NCBI GenBank assembly: GCA_017399695.1
Contig: JAFQBK010000012.1
Span: 248,001-312,000, forward strand
Origin: Clostridia bacterium
GTDB taxonomy: Bacteria > Bacillota > Clostridia > UBA1381 > UBA9506
DNA length: 64,000 nt
Reading direction: 5' to 3'
Shown here: positions 16,895 to 24,839 of the stretch, piece by piece
How positions within the stretch are numbered: the stretch's first letter is position 1
Layout of the letters: each line of letters begins with the position of its first letter
Notes under the pieces: generated by a model
Seen by the model: only the letters and a program-made list of their open reading frames with translations
The model's database searches: none
What the model was told of the DNA's origin: nothing
Program-made: the position numbers and the translations under genes

Positions 16895-18328
16895 TTATTG
16901 TTTAATCGCTTTATCTTTCCACTTGCCCCGTGCATAGAAAATTAACGTTAATACTGCGCCAAAAATCCATGAGGCAAGCAGTGAAATCTGAATACATTCA
17001 CAAATTCCGTTCGGAAGCTCGGGCGTGCGCGTCATATAGGAAATGCCATACGCCAGCGGCACACGCATCACAACGGTGGTAATCAAGGAAATCCACATCG
17101 GCGTCATTGTATCACCCGCACCGCGCATAATACCCGATAAGCTCTGCGTAACCGCAACGCCGATATAGCCGGCTGCTAAAATCATCATCAGGTAATAACT
17201 CATATCGACAAGCTCCTGCGTCGAGGTAAAGATACTCATTAGACCTTTACCAAACAGGAGAATAATCAAAGTAATAGAGGTAGCACAAATCACCGACATC
17301 CAGGTGCCCTGCTTTGCACCTTGCGTTACGCGGTCATAAAGCCCTGCGCCAACATTCTGGCCTGCATAGGTGGTCAGCGCCATACCAAATGAGAAGTTCG
17401 GCATCATCGCAAATCCGTCAACACGCATAATCACCACATTCGCCGCAATAAACAGTTCGCCAAACTGGTTGGTTAAGGACTGCACGATAATCATCGCAGA
17501 AGAAAAGATTGCCTGCGTAAGCCCCGAGGGAAGTCCTAGCTTTACAATCAGCTTGACATATTCTCCAATCGGTTTTAAGTACTGAAAGCCAAAATCAAAG
17601 TATTCCTGCATTCTGGCAAGCTTAATGAGGCAAAGGAGCGAAGAAACCGCCTGGGCAATCACCGTTGCCAGTGCAACACCGCCAACCCCCATATTAAGAC
17701 CTGCCACAAAGTAAATATCCAAAAAGATATTAGTTATGGTTGCAACCAAAAGATAAATGAGCGCCGAAACCGAATCGCCCAGTCCGCGGATAATTCCGCT
17801 TAAAATATTATAAAATGCCATGCCGGCAATACCAACCAAAGAAATGGTAAGATAGTCCACGCACCAGTCAAGCGTCGATGCCGGTGTATTCAGCATAACG
17901 AGCAAAGGCCGGATAAATGGCGTCATTGCCACAACCAACACCACGCAGCAAATCAGCGTTACCGTAATACTGTTGCCGATGGTATAAGAAAGGCTTTCGC
18001 GGTTTCTTGCGCCGTAATACTGCGAAACCATAATGGTCGCGCCGGCAGAAATACCAATAAAAAGAACCAATAAAAGATTCAGAATCGGCGTACAGCTTCC
18101 AACTGCTGAAAGGGCACGGTCACCCGCTTTGACAAAGTCGGGGTTATTTGCCATCTGCGCGAGTACCTCAGGCGCATCTTTAATATAATGGCTGACCACA
18201 ATACTGTCAACCGTACTGTAAAGCTGTTGTGCGATATTTCCGATAATCATCGGCAGGGTAAAAATTAAAATACTTTGCCACGGTTTTCCCTGTGTCATAT
18301 CCGTAGGTGCAAACAATTTCTTCAACAT
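16895..18328 (-). CDS. MATE-family efflux transporter
   Basis: A 477-residue antiporter with about twelve membrane segments. The N-terminal pattern QGKPWQSILIFTLPMIIGNIAQQLYSTVDSIVVSHY and the second-half motif YAGQNVGAG are typical of the clostridial NorM/DinF group. It should export organic cations or other small molecules across the plasma membrane. ATG 18328 has GGAGAG upstream. The promoter is at 18400-18427. The short leader between them contains a tRNA-T-arm-like hairpin (18357-18394). A SWEET-like gene follows directly. Confidence 0.92.
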   Translation of the reverse strand: MLKKLFAPTDMTQGKPWQSILIFTLPMIIGNIAQQLYSTVDSIVVSHYIKDAPEVLAQMANNPDFVKAGDRALSAVGSCTPILNLLLVLFIGISAGATIMVSQYYGARNRESLSYTIGNSITVTLICCVVLVVAMTPFIRPLLVMLNTPASTLDWCVDYLTISLVGIAGMAFYNILSGIIRGLGDSVSALIYLLVATITNIFLDIYFVAGLNMGVGGVALATVIAQAVSSLLCLIKLARMQEYFDFGFQYLKPIGEYVKLIVKLGLPSGLTQAIFSSAMIIVQSLTNQFGELFIAANVVIMRVDGFAMMPNFSFGMALTTYAGQNVGAGLYDRVTQGAKQGTWMSVICATSITLIILLFGKGLMSIFTSTQELVDMSYYLMMILAAGYIGVAVTQSLSGIMRGAGDTMTPMWISLITTVVMRVPLAYGISYMTRTPELPNGICECIQISLLASWIFGAVLTLIFYARGKWKDKAIKQ

Positions 18329-18356
18329 CTTTCTCTCTCCGTGTTTGATTGTCTTT

Positions 18357-18394
18357 CAGCTGAGGGGAATCGAACCCCACGTCTTGAGCATACC
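18357..18394 (-). other. tRNA/tmRNA 3'-end-like fragment in the MATE leader
   Basis: On the minus strand the leader reads TCAAGACGTGGGG, then TTCGATT, then CCCCTCAGCTG. This has the form of a T-arm (GGGG stem, TTCGATT loop, CCCC) followed by an acceptor-like AGCT, and it resembles tmRNA or tRNA 3' ends. No 5' half, D-arm, anticodon or CCA lies beside it, so it is not a working tRNA. It may be the scar of an integration site that once used a tRNA or tmRNA gene, or just a leader hairpin. Confidence 0.5.
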
Positions 18395-18399
18395 TATTT

Positions 18400-18427
18400 A
18401 TTATAACACAATAAAAAATAAACGCAA
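18400..18427 (-). promoter_or_regulatory. Sigma-A promoter of the MATE/SWEET-like operon
   Basis: On the minus strand TTGCGT (18427-18422), a 16-base spacer and TATAAT (18405-18400). Transcription should start just before the tRNA-like fragment, so that fragment is in the transcript leader. Confidence 0.75.
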
Positions 18428-18433
18428 GACTTT

Positions 18434-19657
18434 TTAGAAAGGTAATTTTTTTCCTTCCTTCTGCCACTCACGAAATTCTGCCGTTGCACAAAACAGTACA
18501 TCGCCCGCGGAATTGAGCGCCGTCTCTAAGGAATCCTGAACTACACCGATGATAAAGCCAACGGCAACCACCTGCATCGCGATTTCCTGACCGATGCCTA
18601 AAAGCGAGCAAGCCATCGGAATCAGAAGAAGCGAGCCGCCGGCAACACCTGATGCGCCGCACGCGCTCAGGGCTGCAACAAAGCTTAAAAGAATTGCAAT
18701 CAAAATATTGACCTCTATCCCTTGCGAAAATGCTGCGGCAAGGGACATCACCGTAATCGTAATTGCCGCGCCGTCCATATTAATGGTTGCGCCCAGAGGA
18801 ATTGCCACACTGTAGTATTCTCTGTCGAGACCCAAACGCTCACAAAGGCTCATATTCACTGGGATATTTGCTGCTGAGCTTCGGGTAAAAAATGCCGTAA
18901 TTCCTGATTCCTTAAGGCATCGGAATACCAAAGGATACGGATTCCGCTTTAAGCTGACTCCCACAATCAGAGGGTTCACAATCAGCGCAACGGCAAGCAT
19001 ACAACCGACTAAAACTAACAACAGCTTTCCGTAATCCACAAAAATATCAAGACCATATTCTGAAACAGAACCATAAACCAAGCCCAAAATACCGAATGGC
19101 GCAAGCTGGATAATCCAAGAAACCGTTTTTGAAACCGCATCGGAAATATCAGAAAGCACCTCTTTGGTTTTATCGCTTGCTCCGATGCGAAGGGCTAATC
19201 CCAAAACGACAGACCAGGTCAGGATGCCGACGTAGTTCGCACTTAAAATCGCCTGCAAGGGATTCATGACCATATTGGAAAGCAGCGCGCCGAACACCTC
19301 GCCCAAGCCGGACGGTGCCGCCTGCGTTGCCGTCTCGGAAAGTGGAATGGTGACCGGAAACAAAAAGCTCGCCAACACGGCAACCACAGCCGCAATAAAT
19401 GTACTCACCATATAAAACAGAATCACCACACGAAAACGGCTGCCAATTCCTTTTCCCGCACTCGCCAAAGACGAAATGACCAAAACCAGAACCAAAATAG
19501 GTGCGATTGCTTTTAATGCACCGACAAACACATCACCAAGCATCGTTAAAATCCCTGCCTGCGGTACCCAAAGACCAAGGCAAAGTCCAATCACAAGACC
19601 AATGGCAATCCGCAAAATCAGCGGAGCTTTTGCATAAGCACTTACTACTCTTTTCAT
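18434..19657 (-). CDS. sstT: Serine/threonine:sodium symporter
   Basis: A 407-residue dicarboxylate/amino acid:cation symporter most like SstT, which imports serine and threonine with Na+. Visible are the start KAPLILRIAIGLVIGLCLGL, the serine-rich re-entrant loop FFTRSSAANIPVNMSLCERLG, the sodium-site region GATINMDGAAITITVM, and ASGVAGGSLLLIPMACSLLG. GGAGG precedes ATG 19657. It is third in the run hydrolase - DMT - SstT (18-base gap after the DMT gene). Confidence 0.93.
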   Translation of the reverse strand: MKRVVSAYAKAPLILRIAIGLVIGLCLGLWVPQAGILTMLGDVFVGALKAIAPILVLVLVISSLASAGKGIGSRFRVVILFYMVSTFIAAVVAVLASFLFPVTIPLSETATQAAPSGLGEVFGALLSNMVMNPLQAILSANYVGILTWSVVLGLALRIGASDKTKEVLSDISDAVSKTVSWIIQLAPFGILGLVYGSVSEYGLDIFVDYGKLLLVLVGCMLAVALIVNPLIVGVSLKRNPYPLVFRCLKESGITAFFTRSSAANIPVNMSLCERLGLDREYYSVAIPLGATINMDGAAITITVMSLAAAFSQGIEVNILIAILLSFVAALSACGASGVAGGSLLLIPMACSLLGIGQEIAMQVVAVGFIIGVVQDSLETALNSAGDVLFCATAEFREWQKEGKKLPF

Positions 19658-19675
19658 TCATTCCTCCAAATATTT

Positions 19676-20557
19676 TTATAAACAGCCGCTAATGACAATG
19701 GCACATAAACCCATTACAATGCCGAAAATCTGAATGCCCGACAGACGCTCTCCAAACGCAAACCGTCCGACTACGGTACATAAAATAACATTGGATCCGC
19801 TGGTAACAGGGAAGAAAAGAGCACTCGGAAGAACTGCCGAAAGCATCACATTCAGGCGTATAAACACACAAGTAAGGATGCCCGATAAAATCATCAATAT
19901 CAGGATTTTGTTCCTTGCAAAAACAACTTCTTTTGTATTATTTTTGATTGCCTCGCCCTTGGCAAATATCAGATACAAAACCGTTGCCACAATCGCTGCA
20001 ACAATGAGCATTGCATCATAGTCATTTCCGCTACTGGCACTTCCAAACATCTTGTAAATGATACCAATACCGCTATTGGCAGCAAAAAAACCAAGTGCGT
20101 AAAGAAACCATTGTTTCGTCAGCTTTTCACCGCTGAATCTTGGGTTCACGCAAAGAATCAAGGCGAAAAGCATCAACACCATTCCGGTAATCTGTGCGGG
20201 CGTAATCGCCTCTTTACAGTAGAGAACGCCAAACAGCGTGGCAACAATAAAGCAAGAAGCGGAAATCATCATCGTTAAAGACACCGGTCCGGTCGTCATC
20301 GCCTTACAGTTGAAAAACAAATATAAAAACAAGGTAGCGCCGTAAACAAAACCATAAACGACCGCCGTCTGCGTCCAAACCGCGCCGGGCATGCTCCAAA
20401 ACACCACAGCCAAAATCGGAAGCCACAGCACCGTACCAACGGCGTTGTAAATATAGACGCTGACCCCATTATTTTTGTTCATGTTCGAATAAACGCGAAA
20501 CAGCACCGAGCTGGTCACGGAACAAAGAACGCTTACCATCATCAACAAATATTCCAT
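19676..20557 (-). CDS. EamA/DMT-superfamily transporter
   Basis: A 293-residue protein with about ten membrane segments and an internal duplication, as in the drug/metabolite transporter superfamily. The ends of the two halves show the common E-x-(I/L)-x2-x-Q-I-x-G pattern: KEAITPAQITGMVLMLFALILCV and GERLSGIQIFGIVMGLCAIVIS. Substrate unknown. It starts four bases after the stop of the GH20-like gene, so it may move the sugar or product connected with that hydrolase; this is inference from spacing only. Confidence 0.85.
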   Translation of the reverse strand: MEYLLMMVSVLCSVTSSVLFRVYSNMNKNNGVSVYIYNAVGTVLWLPILAVVFWSMPGAVWTQTAVVYGFVYGATLFLYLFFNCKAMTTGPVSLTMMISASCFIVATLFGVLYCKEAITPAQITGMVLMLFALILCVNPRFSGEKLTKQWFLYALGFFAANSGIGIIYKMFGSASSGNDYDAMLIVAAIVATVLYLIFAKGEAIKNNTKEVVFARNKILILMILSGILTCVFIRLNVMLSAVLPSALFFPVTSGSNVILCTVVGRFAFGERLSGIQIFGIVMGLCAIVISGCL

Positions 20558-20561
20558 CGTG

Positions 20562-22784
20562 TTACCACCATACCCCTTCTGTCAATATTTCTCTGTCATC
20601 CGGGATTCTCTTACTCGTTAAGATACTTTTTTTCATCAAATTCAGGTTATAGTCCAAAAGCTGATACATTTCCTCCGCCTTACAAAGTGTACCCTTCATC
20701 GGCTCTACCGATTCAAAGCCCTGCGCATGATACCATTCTTTGAGCTTTGCCGTTTCTGCGATGCACTCATCGATGAATAAAAGCAGGGATTCGTCCGGCT
20801 CCTTTTCGTCACGAAATGCCGAATCCAGTGCCGCGTAAATCGTAAGATACTGATGCCAAAGTGCAACGACAGGTGCACTGACAGAGAGCATTTTTCGGTA
20901 GGAAATGATATCATAATTATCCGTCTTTTCCGCATCCAAAAGCTCTTTTGCTTCCTTCGTCAGGCGTGCCATCTCGGCAAAAGACGGAATCAGCTTTTCG
21001 ATTTCCTCTGCTTTTAGGTCGCCATCCCAACGATACGGGAGAAGCGTACGGCTTCCGTTGGTCTGAATTTCATAATTGCAAAGATATGGAATCGGGCACT
21101 CATAGTTTTTACCGCAAAGCCGAAACATATTTGCCATTGTTTTACCCGATGCGCCATAGAGCTTTTCACAAATCACATCCAGCATTCCGCCGTCTGCGTA
21201 AATTTCTTCCGGACGGAATTCGGTTCTCTGACATTCGAAATATAGTTTCAAGAAAGACTCATAGTCTTTCGGTCTGTCTTTTAAGTTATAAAAAGCACTG
21301 TTTTCACAATTCCACAGATACTCCGCATTGAATACCGCCAAAGGTTCCTGCAAAAAGTGCCCGTTACAGGTGAGAATCGCCTGCGAACCGCGGAACATAT
21401 AATTAAATATGGAGGATATAAAGAACAGCTTATCGGAATGATACCCGTCACTGCCATTAAAATTAACAATCGCAAAATCCATATCGTCCCGCCATTGTTT
21501 CGCCAAAACATCAGGAATTCTCTCTTGATTGTTGTCCATATTATGATAAAGCTCACGGAACGTCGGAAGCACATTTTCGCGCACCTCCATAAAATCCGTA
21601 ACCTTACGCCAGAACTTTACGGCTTTATCTACCAACTCGTCCGGAACATAATACCACAAATAACCCGGCGAAATATTCATAAGAAGCAAATCACGCGAAG
21701 AATCATAATCGTCAAACGAAATTCCTTTCAGTGCGCCATTGATTCGATCAAAGAAATAGGCAAATGCCCCTGCCATACCGTCTTTTGCAAAAATATCATC
21801 ATTCGGCCAATGCTTTTTACAATTTTCGCATCTGGACTGCCACAAAACCTCATGCACCAAAAAGGAGTCCATATTATGCATATACAGTCCGCCGATACCC
21901 GTTTCCTTAATATAGTTTACGATTTCGGCAATCTTCCTATCCGTCATCTCCTCATTGGAGATACAAGTGCCGTGCTCGCGCGCAATGACATACGGTTCGC
22001 CCTGATAGTTATTCGGCCAGACAAAAGTGCCGAGACAATCGTACGTTTCCCCATCCGGATAGGAGGTGCGATTTTGATATGCGTTTCCGTAATGCTTTCC
22101 AAACGAAAAGCCGGCCAGACCATAACCCATCGTATAGCCGCCATTGATTAAATAGATTCCCCTTGCACGCGCTTCTTTTGTGCAAAACTTCATAAATTCG
22201 TTATAGCCGTCAAAGCGGTCAGTGCCAAAGCCGTAGCCATCAAAATCCAGCATATTGATTTTATATTTTAAGCAAAGGTCTAAGCCGCGTAACACACGCG
22301 CTTTCATTGCTTCCATTCCGTCCCCGAAATCGTAGCTTAAAATTGCCGTTTCCGCCCAGATGAGCCACTTATTTCCGCGATAACGGAAATCAGGGTAGTC
22401 CTTAATTTCAAACTCGTTTTCAATTGCAGGGATTTGCACAAAGGTCGCAAGCGCATACAAAATGCCGATACGGCTTTTGGCATAGAGCACAATTTTCCCA
22501 TCCGAAAAACCGCGGATGATATATCCCTGTTCTTTCGCATTTTTATGCTCAAACCACAGCTCGTCCGGGGTAAAAAACTCTTCTGCGGTTTCCTCCCGAC
22601 AGGTTACAACCAGTTCCGCCTCATTTTTTTCACAGAATCGGAACTCCTCTAAAAGCGCAAAGCCTGCTTCGCAAGACTGTTCGAGTTCACTATCTGCATA
22701 TATGTTTCGGATGCGCGCGCTCGGCGCCACTCCGTCTTTATGACAGACATATTTTGTGTATTGCGGCGTAGGAATAATCTTCAT
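20562..22784 (-). CDS. Glycoside-hydrolase-like protein with GH20-type N-terminal domain
   Basis: A 740-residue cytoplasmic protein (no signal peptide). The first 130 residues match the alpha/beta domain found before GH20 hexosaminidase barrels (KIIPTPQYTKY, then GYIIRGFSDGKIVLYAKSRIGILYALATFVQI). A barrel-like region follows (KDYPDFRYRGNKW, KYKINMLDFDGYGFG, GIGGLYMHNMD). The HxGGDE motif of classical GH20 enzymes is not visible; an NMD motif and a CENCKKHWP pair are in that region instead. So I would expect a glycosidase acting on an N-acetylhexosamine or related sugar, with another catalytic arrangement. It heads the operon with a DMT transporter and SstT, from a near-consensus promoter at 22835-22863. 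Confidence 0.72.
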   Translation of the reverse strand: MKIIPTPQYTKYVCHKDGVAPSARIRNIYADSELEQSCEAGFALLEEFRFCEKNEAELVVTCREETAEEFFTPDELWFEHKNAKEQGYIIRGFSDGKIVLYAKSRIGILYALATFVQIPAIENEFEIKDYPDFRYRGNKWLIWAETAILSYDFGDGMEAMKARVLRGLDLCLKYKINMLDFDGYGFGTDRFDGYNEFMKFCTKEARARGIYLINGGYTMGYGLAGFSFGKHYGNAYQNRTSYPDGETYDCLGTFVWPNNYQGEPYVIAREHGTCISNEEMTDRKIAEIVNYIKETGIGGLYMHNMDSFLVHEVLWQSRCENCKKHWPNDDIFAKDGMAGAFAYFFDRINGALKGISFDDYDSSRDLLLMNISPGYLWYYVPDELVDKAVKFWRKVTDFMEVRENVLPTFRELYHNMDNNQERIPDVLAKQWRDDMDFAIVNFNGSDGYHSDKLFFISSIFNYMFRGSQAILTCNGHFLQEPLAVFNAEYLWNCENSAFYNLKDRPKDYESFLKLYFECQRTEFRPEEIYADGGMLDVICEKLYGASGKTMANMFRLCGKNYECPIPYLCNYEIQTNGSRTLLPYRWDGDLKAEEIEKLIPSFAEMARLTKEAKELLDAEKTDNYDIISYRKMLSVSAPVVALWHQYLTIYAALDSAFRDEKEPDESLLLFIDECIAETAKLKEWYHAQGFESVEPMKGTLCKAEEMYQLLDYNLNLMKKSILTSKRIPDDREILTEGVWW

Positions 22785-22834
22785 TTTTCCTTCCTCCTCA
22801 AAATAAAATTAAATCCCTGTTTGATCCGACAAAC

Positions 22835-22863
22835 ATTGTATCACAGCCCCATTTTGATGTCAA
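22835..22863 (-). promoter_or_regulatory. Sigma-A promoter of the hydrolase - DMT - sstT operon
   Basis: On the minus strand TTGACA (22863-22858), a 17-base spacer and TACAAT (22840-22835), then GAGGAGGAAGG before the ATG at 22784. Confidence 0.9.
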
Positions 22864-22889
22864 CGATATCCAGCCGTTTTTCGCTATAA

Positions 22890-22930
22890 AACAAAAAGAT
22901 TGCGCCCCGAAAATGAGCCGCAATCTTTAT
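22890..22930 (-). terminator. Terminator after the DUF2752 gene
   Basis: AAAGATTGCG (22895-22904) pairs with CGCAATCTTT (22919-22928). For minus-strand transcripts the T run is the complement of the A run at 22893-22897. It lies a few bases after the stop codon at 22933. Confidence 0.85.
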
Positions 22931-22932
22931 CA

Positions 22933-23316
22933 TTACATCAAATTTCTGAATACTCCGAAAGCAACATAAAAAAGTACCAGAGAGTATAAAACTTTTCGGT
23001 TTGCCATTCGCTTTAATCCCTTTTGCGCAAAGGGTTTATGAAACACATAACCAAGGTTTAACAAAACCACAAGCACCAAAAGGTAGCAAAGCGTTAAAAA
23101 AATCATCGGATTGTACGAAAACGCAGCGCAAAAATCAAATCGGGAAAGGCTTTCTACCACCCGTGTTCCCCCGCAGGCAGGACATAAAATCCCCATACGG
23201 AAAAACAGACATTCCGGAAGATAGAAAAGCATCCATCGAGAAAGAAGTCCCGACAGAAAAAAGCCGACCAAAAGCACTGCATCCAGGCACAAAACTAAAT
23301 TTCTTTGTTTTCGCAC
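22933..23316 (-). CDS. DUF2752-family small membrane protein
   Basis: A 127-residue protein with about three membrane segments and the family hallmark CPACGGTR (Cys45, Cys48) after the first one. The function of DUF2752 proteins is unknown. It starts 10 bases after the stop of the DUF4190-like gene, a pairing that suggests one transcript and perhaps one membrane complex. Confidence 0.85.
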   Translation of the reverse strand: MRKQRNLVLCLDAVLLVGFFLSGLLSRWMLFYLPECLFFRMGILCPACGGTRVVESLSRFDFCAAFSYNPMIFLTLCYLLVLVVLLNLGYVFHKPFAQKGLKRMANRKVLYSLVLFYVAFGVFRNLM

Positions 23317-23326
23317 CTTACTTCAA

Positions 23327-23803
23327 TTAACGAAGAGAATAGAAGAAATCTTCAAACGCTTCTTCCATCATACCGCCTGCCATACCGCCGGCAGCAGACA
23401 TTACGATAGCAATCCAGATGAACCAGATGACTAAAACAGCCAGAGAAATGCAAGAGCACACCAGACCTGCAACAGCCATTGCGTTCTTAACGCCCTGTAC
23501 CTTTGCCTTATTCATAGCAACAACACCTAAAATGAGACCAATAATTGCACACGGAATGGACAGCCATACAACACAGAAAAATACCAAGGAAACAATACCT
23601 AACACCATTGCGGCAATACCCATGCCATAACCTTCCGGCTTCGCCTGAGGTGCCTTGTATGCCGGCGCCTGATAAACCGGAGCCTGATTTACCTGCAAAT
23701 CCGGAATCGTAGCCGGAGCTGCCTCTTCCTGCAGCTGTGCGCCACACTGTGCGCAATGTACTGCCGTATCTTCATTCATACTTCCACATTTTGGACAAAA
23801 CAT
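23327..23803 (-). CDS. Zinc-ribbon plus DUF4190-like membrane protein
   Basis: A 158-residue protein with an N-terminal zinc ribbon (Cys3, Cys6, Cys17, Cys20: CPKC and CAQC), a Pro/Ala/Gln linker with repeats of the type APVYQAPAYKAP, and two hydrophobic hairpins (GMGIAAMVLGIVSLVFFCVVW and following) as in DUF4190 proteins. Function unknown. A near-consensus promoter lies at 23840-23868. The start is preceded by AAGGGGGA. Confidence 0.85.
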   Translation of the reverse strand: MFCPKCGSMNEDTAVHCAQCGAQLQEEAAPATIPDLQVNQAPVYQAPAYKAPQAKPEGYGMGIAAMVLGIVSLVFFCVVWLSIPCAIIGLILGVVAMNKAKVQGVKNAMAVAGLVCSCISLAVLVIWFIWIAIVMSAAGGMAGGMMEEAFEDFFYSLR

Positions 23804-23839
23804 GATAAAATCCCCCTTAAAAATATTTTTTACGCATTT

Positions 23840-23868
23840 ATTGTACCATATCCACCTTTTTCTGTCAA
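23840..23868 (-). promoter_or_regulatory. Sigma-A promoter of the DUF4190/DUF2752 pair
   Basis: On the minus strand TTGACA (23868-23863), a 17-base spacer and TACAAT (23845-23840), 37 bases before the ATG at 23803. Confidence 0.9.
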
Positions 23869-23897
23869 GAAAAAACCATCACGTCGCAACCAACCTG

Positions 23898-24725
23898 CTA
23901 CTCTATCTTTTTTTCTTTGAGATACTGCCTTGGCGTCATTTTATATTCCGCACGAAAGGCGCGGTAAAAACTGCGCATCGAGTTAAATCCGCTTTCAATC
24001 GCACAGTAGGTGATGCTGTTTTCCCTGTTTTCCAAAAGACGAAGCGCATAATCAAGCCGCAAATGGTTGACATAGCGATTGAAATTGATGCAAAAGCAAT
24101 TTTTGAAATAATGCGAAATATAGTTATAACTGTAGCCCAAATGACGGGATAAGGTATAAAGACTGATTTGTTCTTTAAAATTTTCTTGCAAATAAAACAA
24201 GATTTTTCGGGATAAGTCCGTAGAAAATTCCTCCGTCTCCCGAAAGGAAACAGCCGAAAGGACGACGTCCATAATCAAATACAAAAGTCCCTTTTTCGCA
24301 AGTTCCGATGCATCTAGTCGGTTGTAGCTGTCAATCAACTTTTCCAGCTTTCGGACCGTGGGCTCATCCTTGATAAACGGATATTCGCAGCGCTGTTTCT
24401 CTGTGATTTCTTCTATTTCGGGCAAAAGACGCACGGGGATAATAAATACCTTGGAACGCGAATATTCAGGTGTATGATAAAGATGCGTATCAAAAGAAAA
24501 GGATACCCCCACCTGCTGTTTTACCAAACGCTCGGTCTGACCGTTGATTGTGATATCCATTGCGCCATCGGTAATAAAATAAAGCTCGATGTGTGAATGA
24601 AAATGCCCGTAGCAATAGTCATTCTGATACTCCCTGTAAAACGGATTGCGATTGTTTTCGCGCGATACCGCAAACTGAATACTCACAAAATCCCTCCATT
24701 TTTCAAGCACCTTAATTTTTGTCAT
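23898..24725 (-). CDS. AraC-family transcriptional regulator
   Basis: A 275-residue regulator with an N-terminal cupin-like sensing domain (YGHFHSHIELYFITDGAMDITINGQTERL) and a C-terminal double helix-turn-helix (ISLYTLSRHLGYSYNYISHYFK, ending ESGFNSMRSFYRAFRAEYKMTPRQYLKE). It diverges from the MATE gene at 24840, the most likely target. The ribosome binding site is weak (AAGG), and TATAAT abuts the start codon. The gene is not related closely to the AraC at 8176. Confidence 0.88.
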   Translation of the reverse strand: MTKIKVLEKWRDFVSIQFAVSRENNRNPFYREYQNDYCYGHFHSHIELYFITDGAMDITINGQTERLVKQQVGVSFSFDTHLYHTPEYSRSKVFIIPVRLLPEIEEITEKQRCEYPFIKDEPTVRKLEKLIDSYNRLDASELAKKGLLYLIMDVVLSAVSFRETEEFSTDLSRKILFYLQENFKEQISLYTLSRHLGYSYNYISHYFKNCFCINFNRYVNHLRLDYALRLLENRENSITYCAIESGFNSMRSFYRAFRAEYKMTPRQYLKEKKIE

Positions 24726-24839
24726 AAATTATACCTTACTTTGGCACGAAAAAATTTGAAATATCGCTAAAATTGATTATATGGTGTATTTTATATTTTG
24801 TCAATACATTAAAATTTGTCATAATCGCAGGTGACCTGT

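Noticed and set aside
18357-18394. A functional tRNA gene on minus
   Set aside because: Only the T-arm and part of the acceptor are present; no D-arm, anticodon arm or 5' acceptor half can be found beside it.
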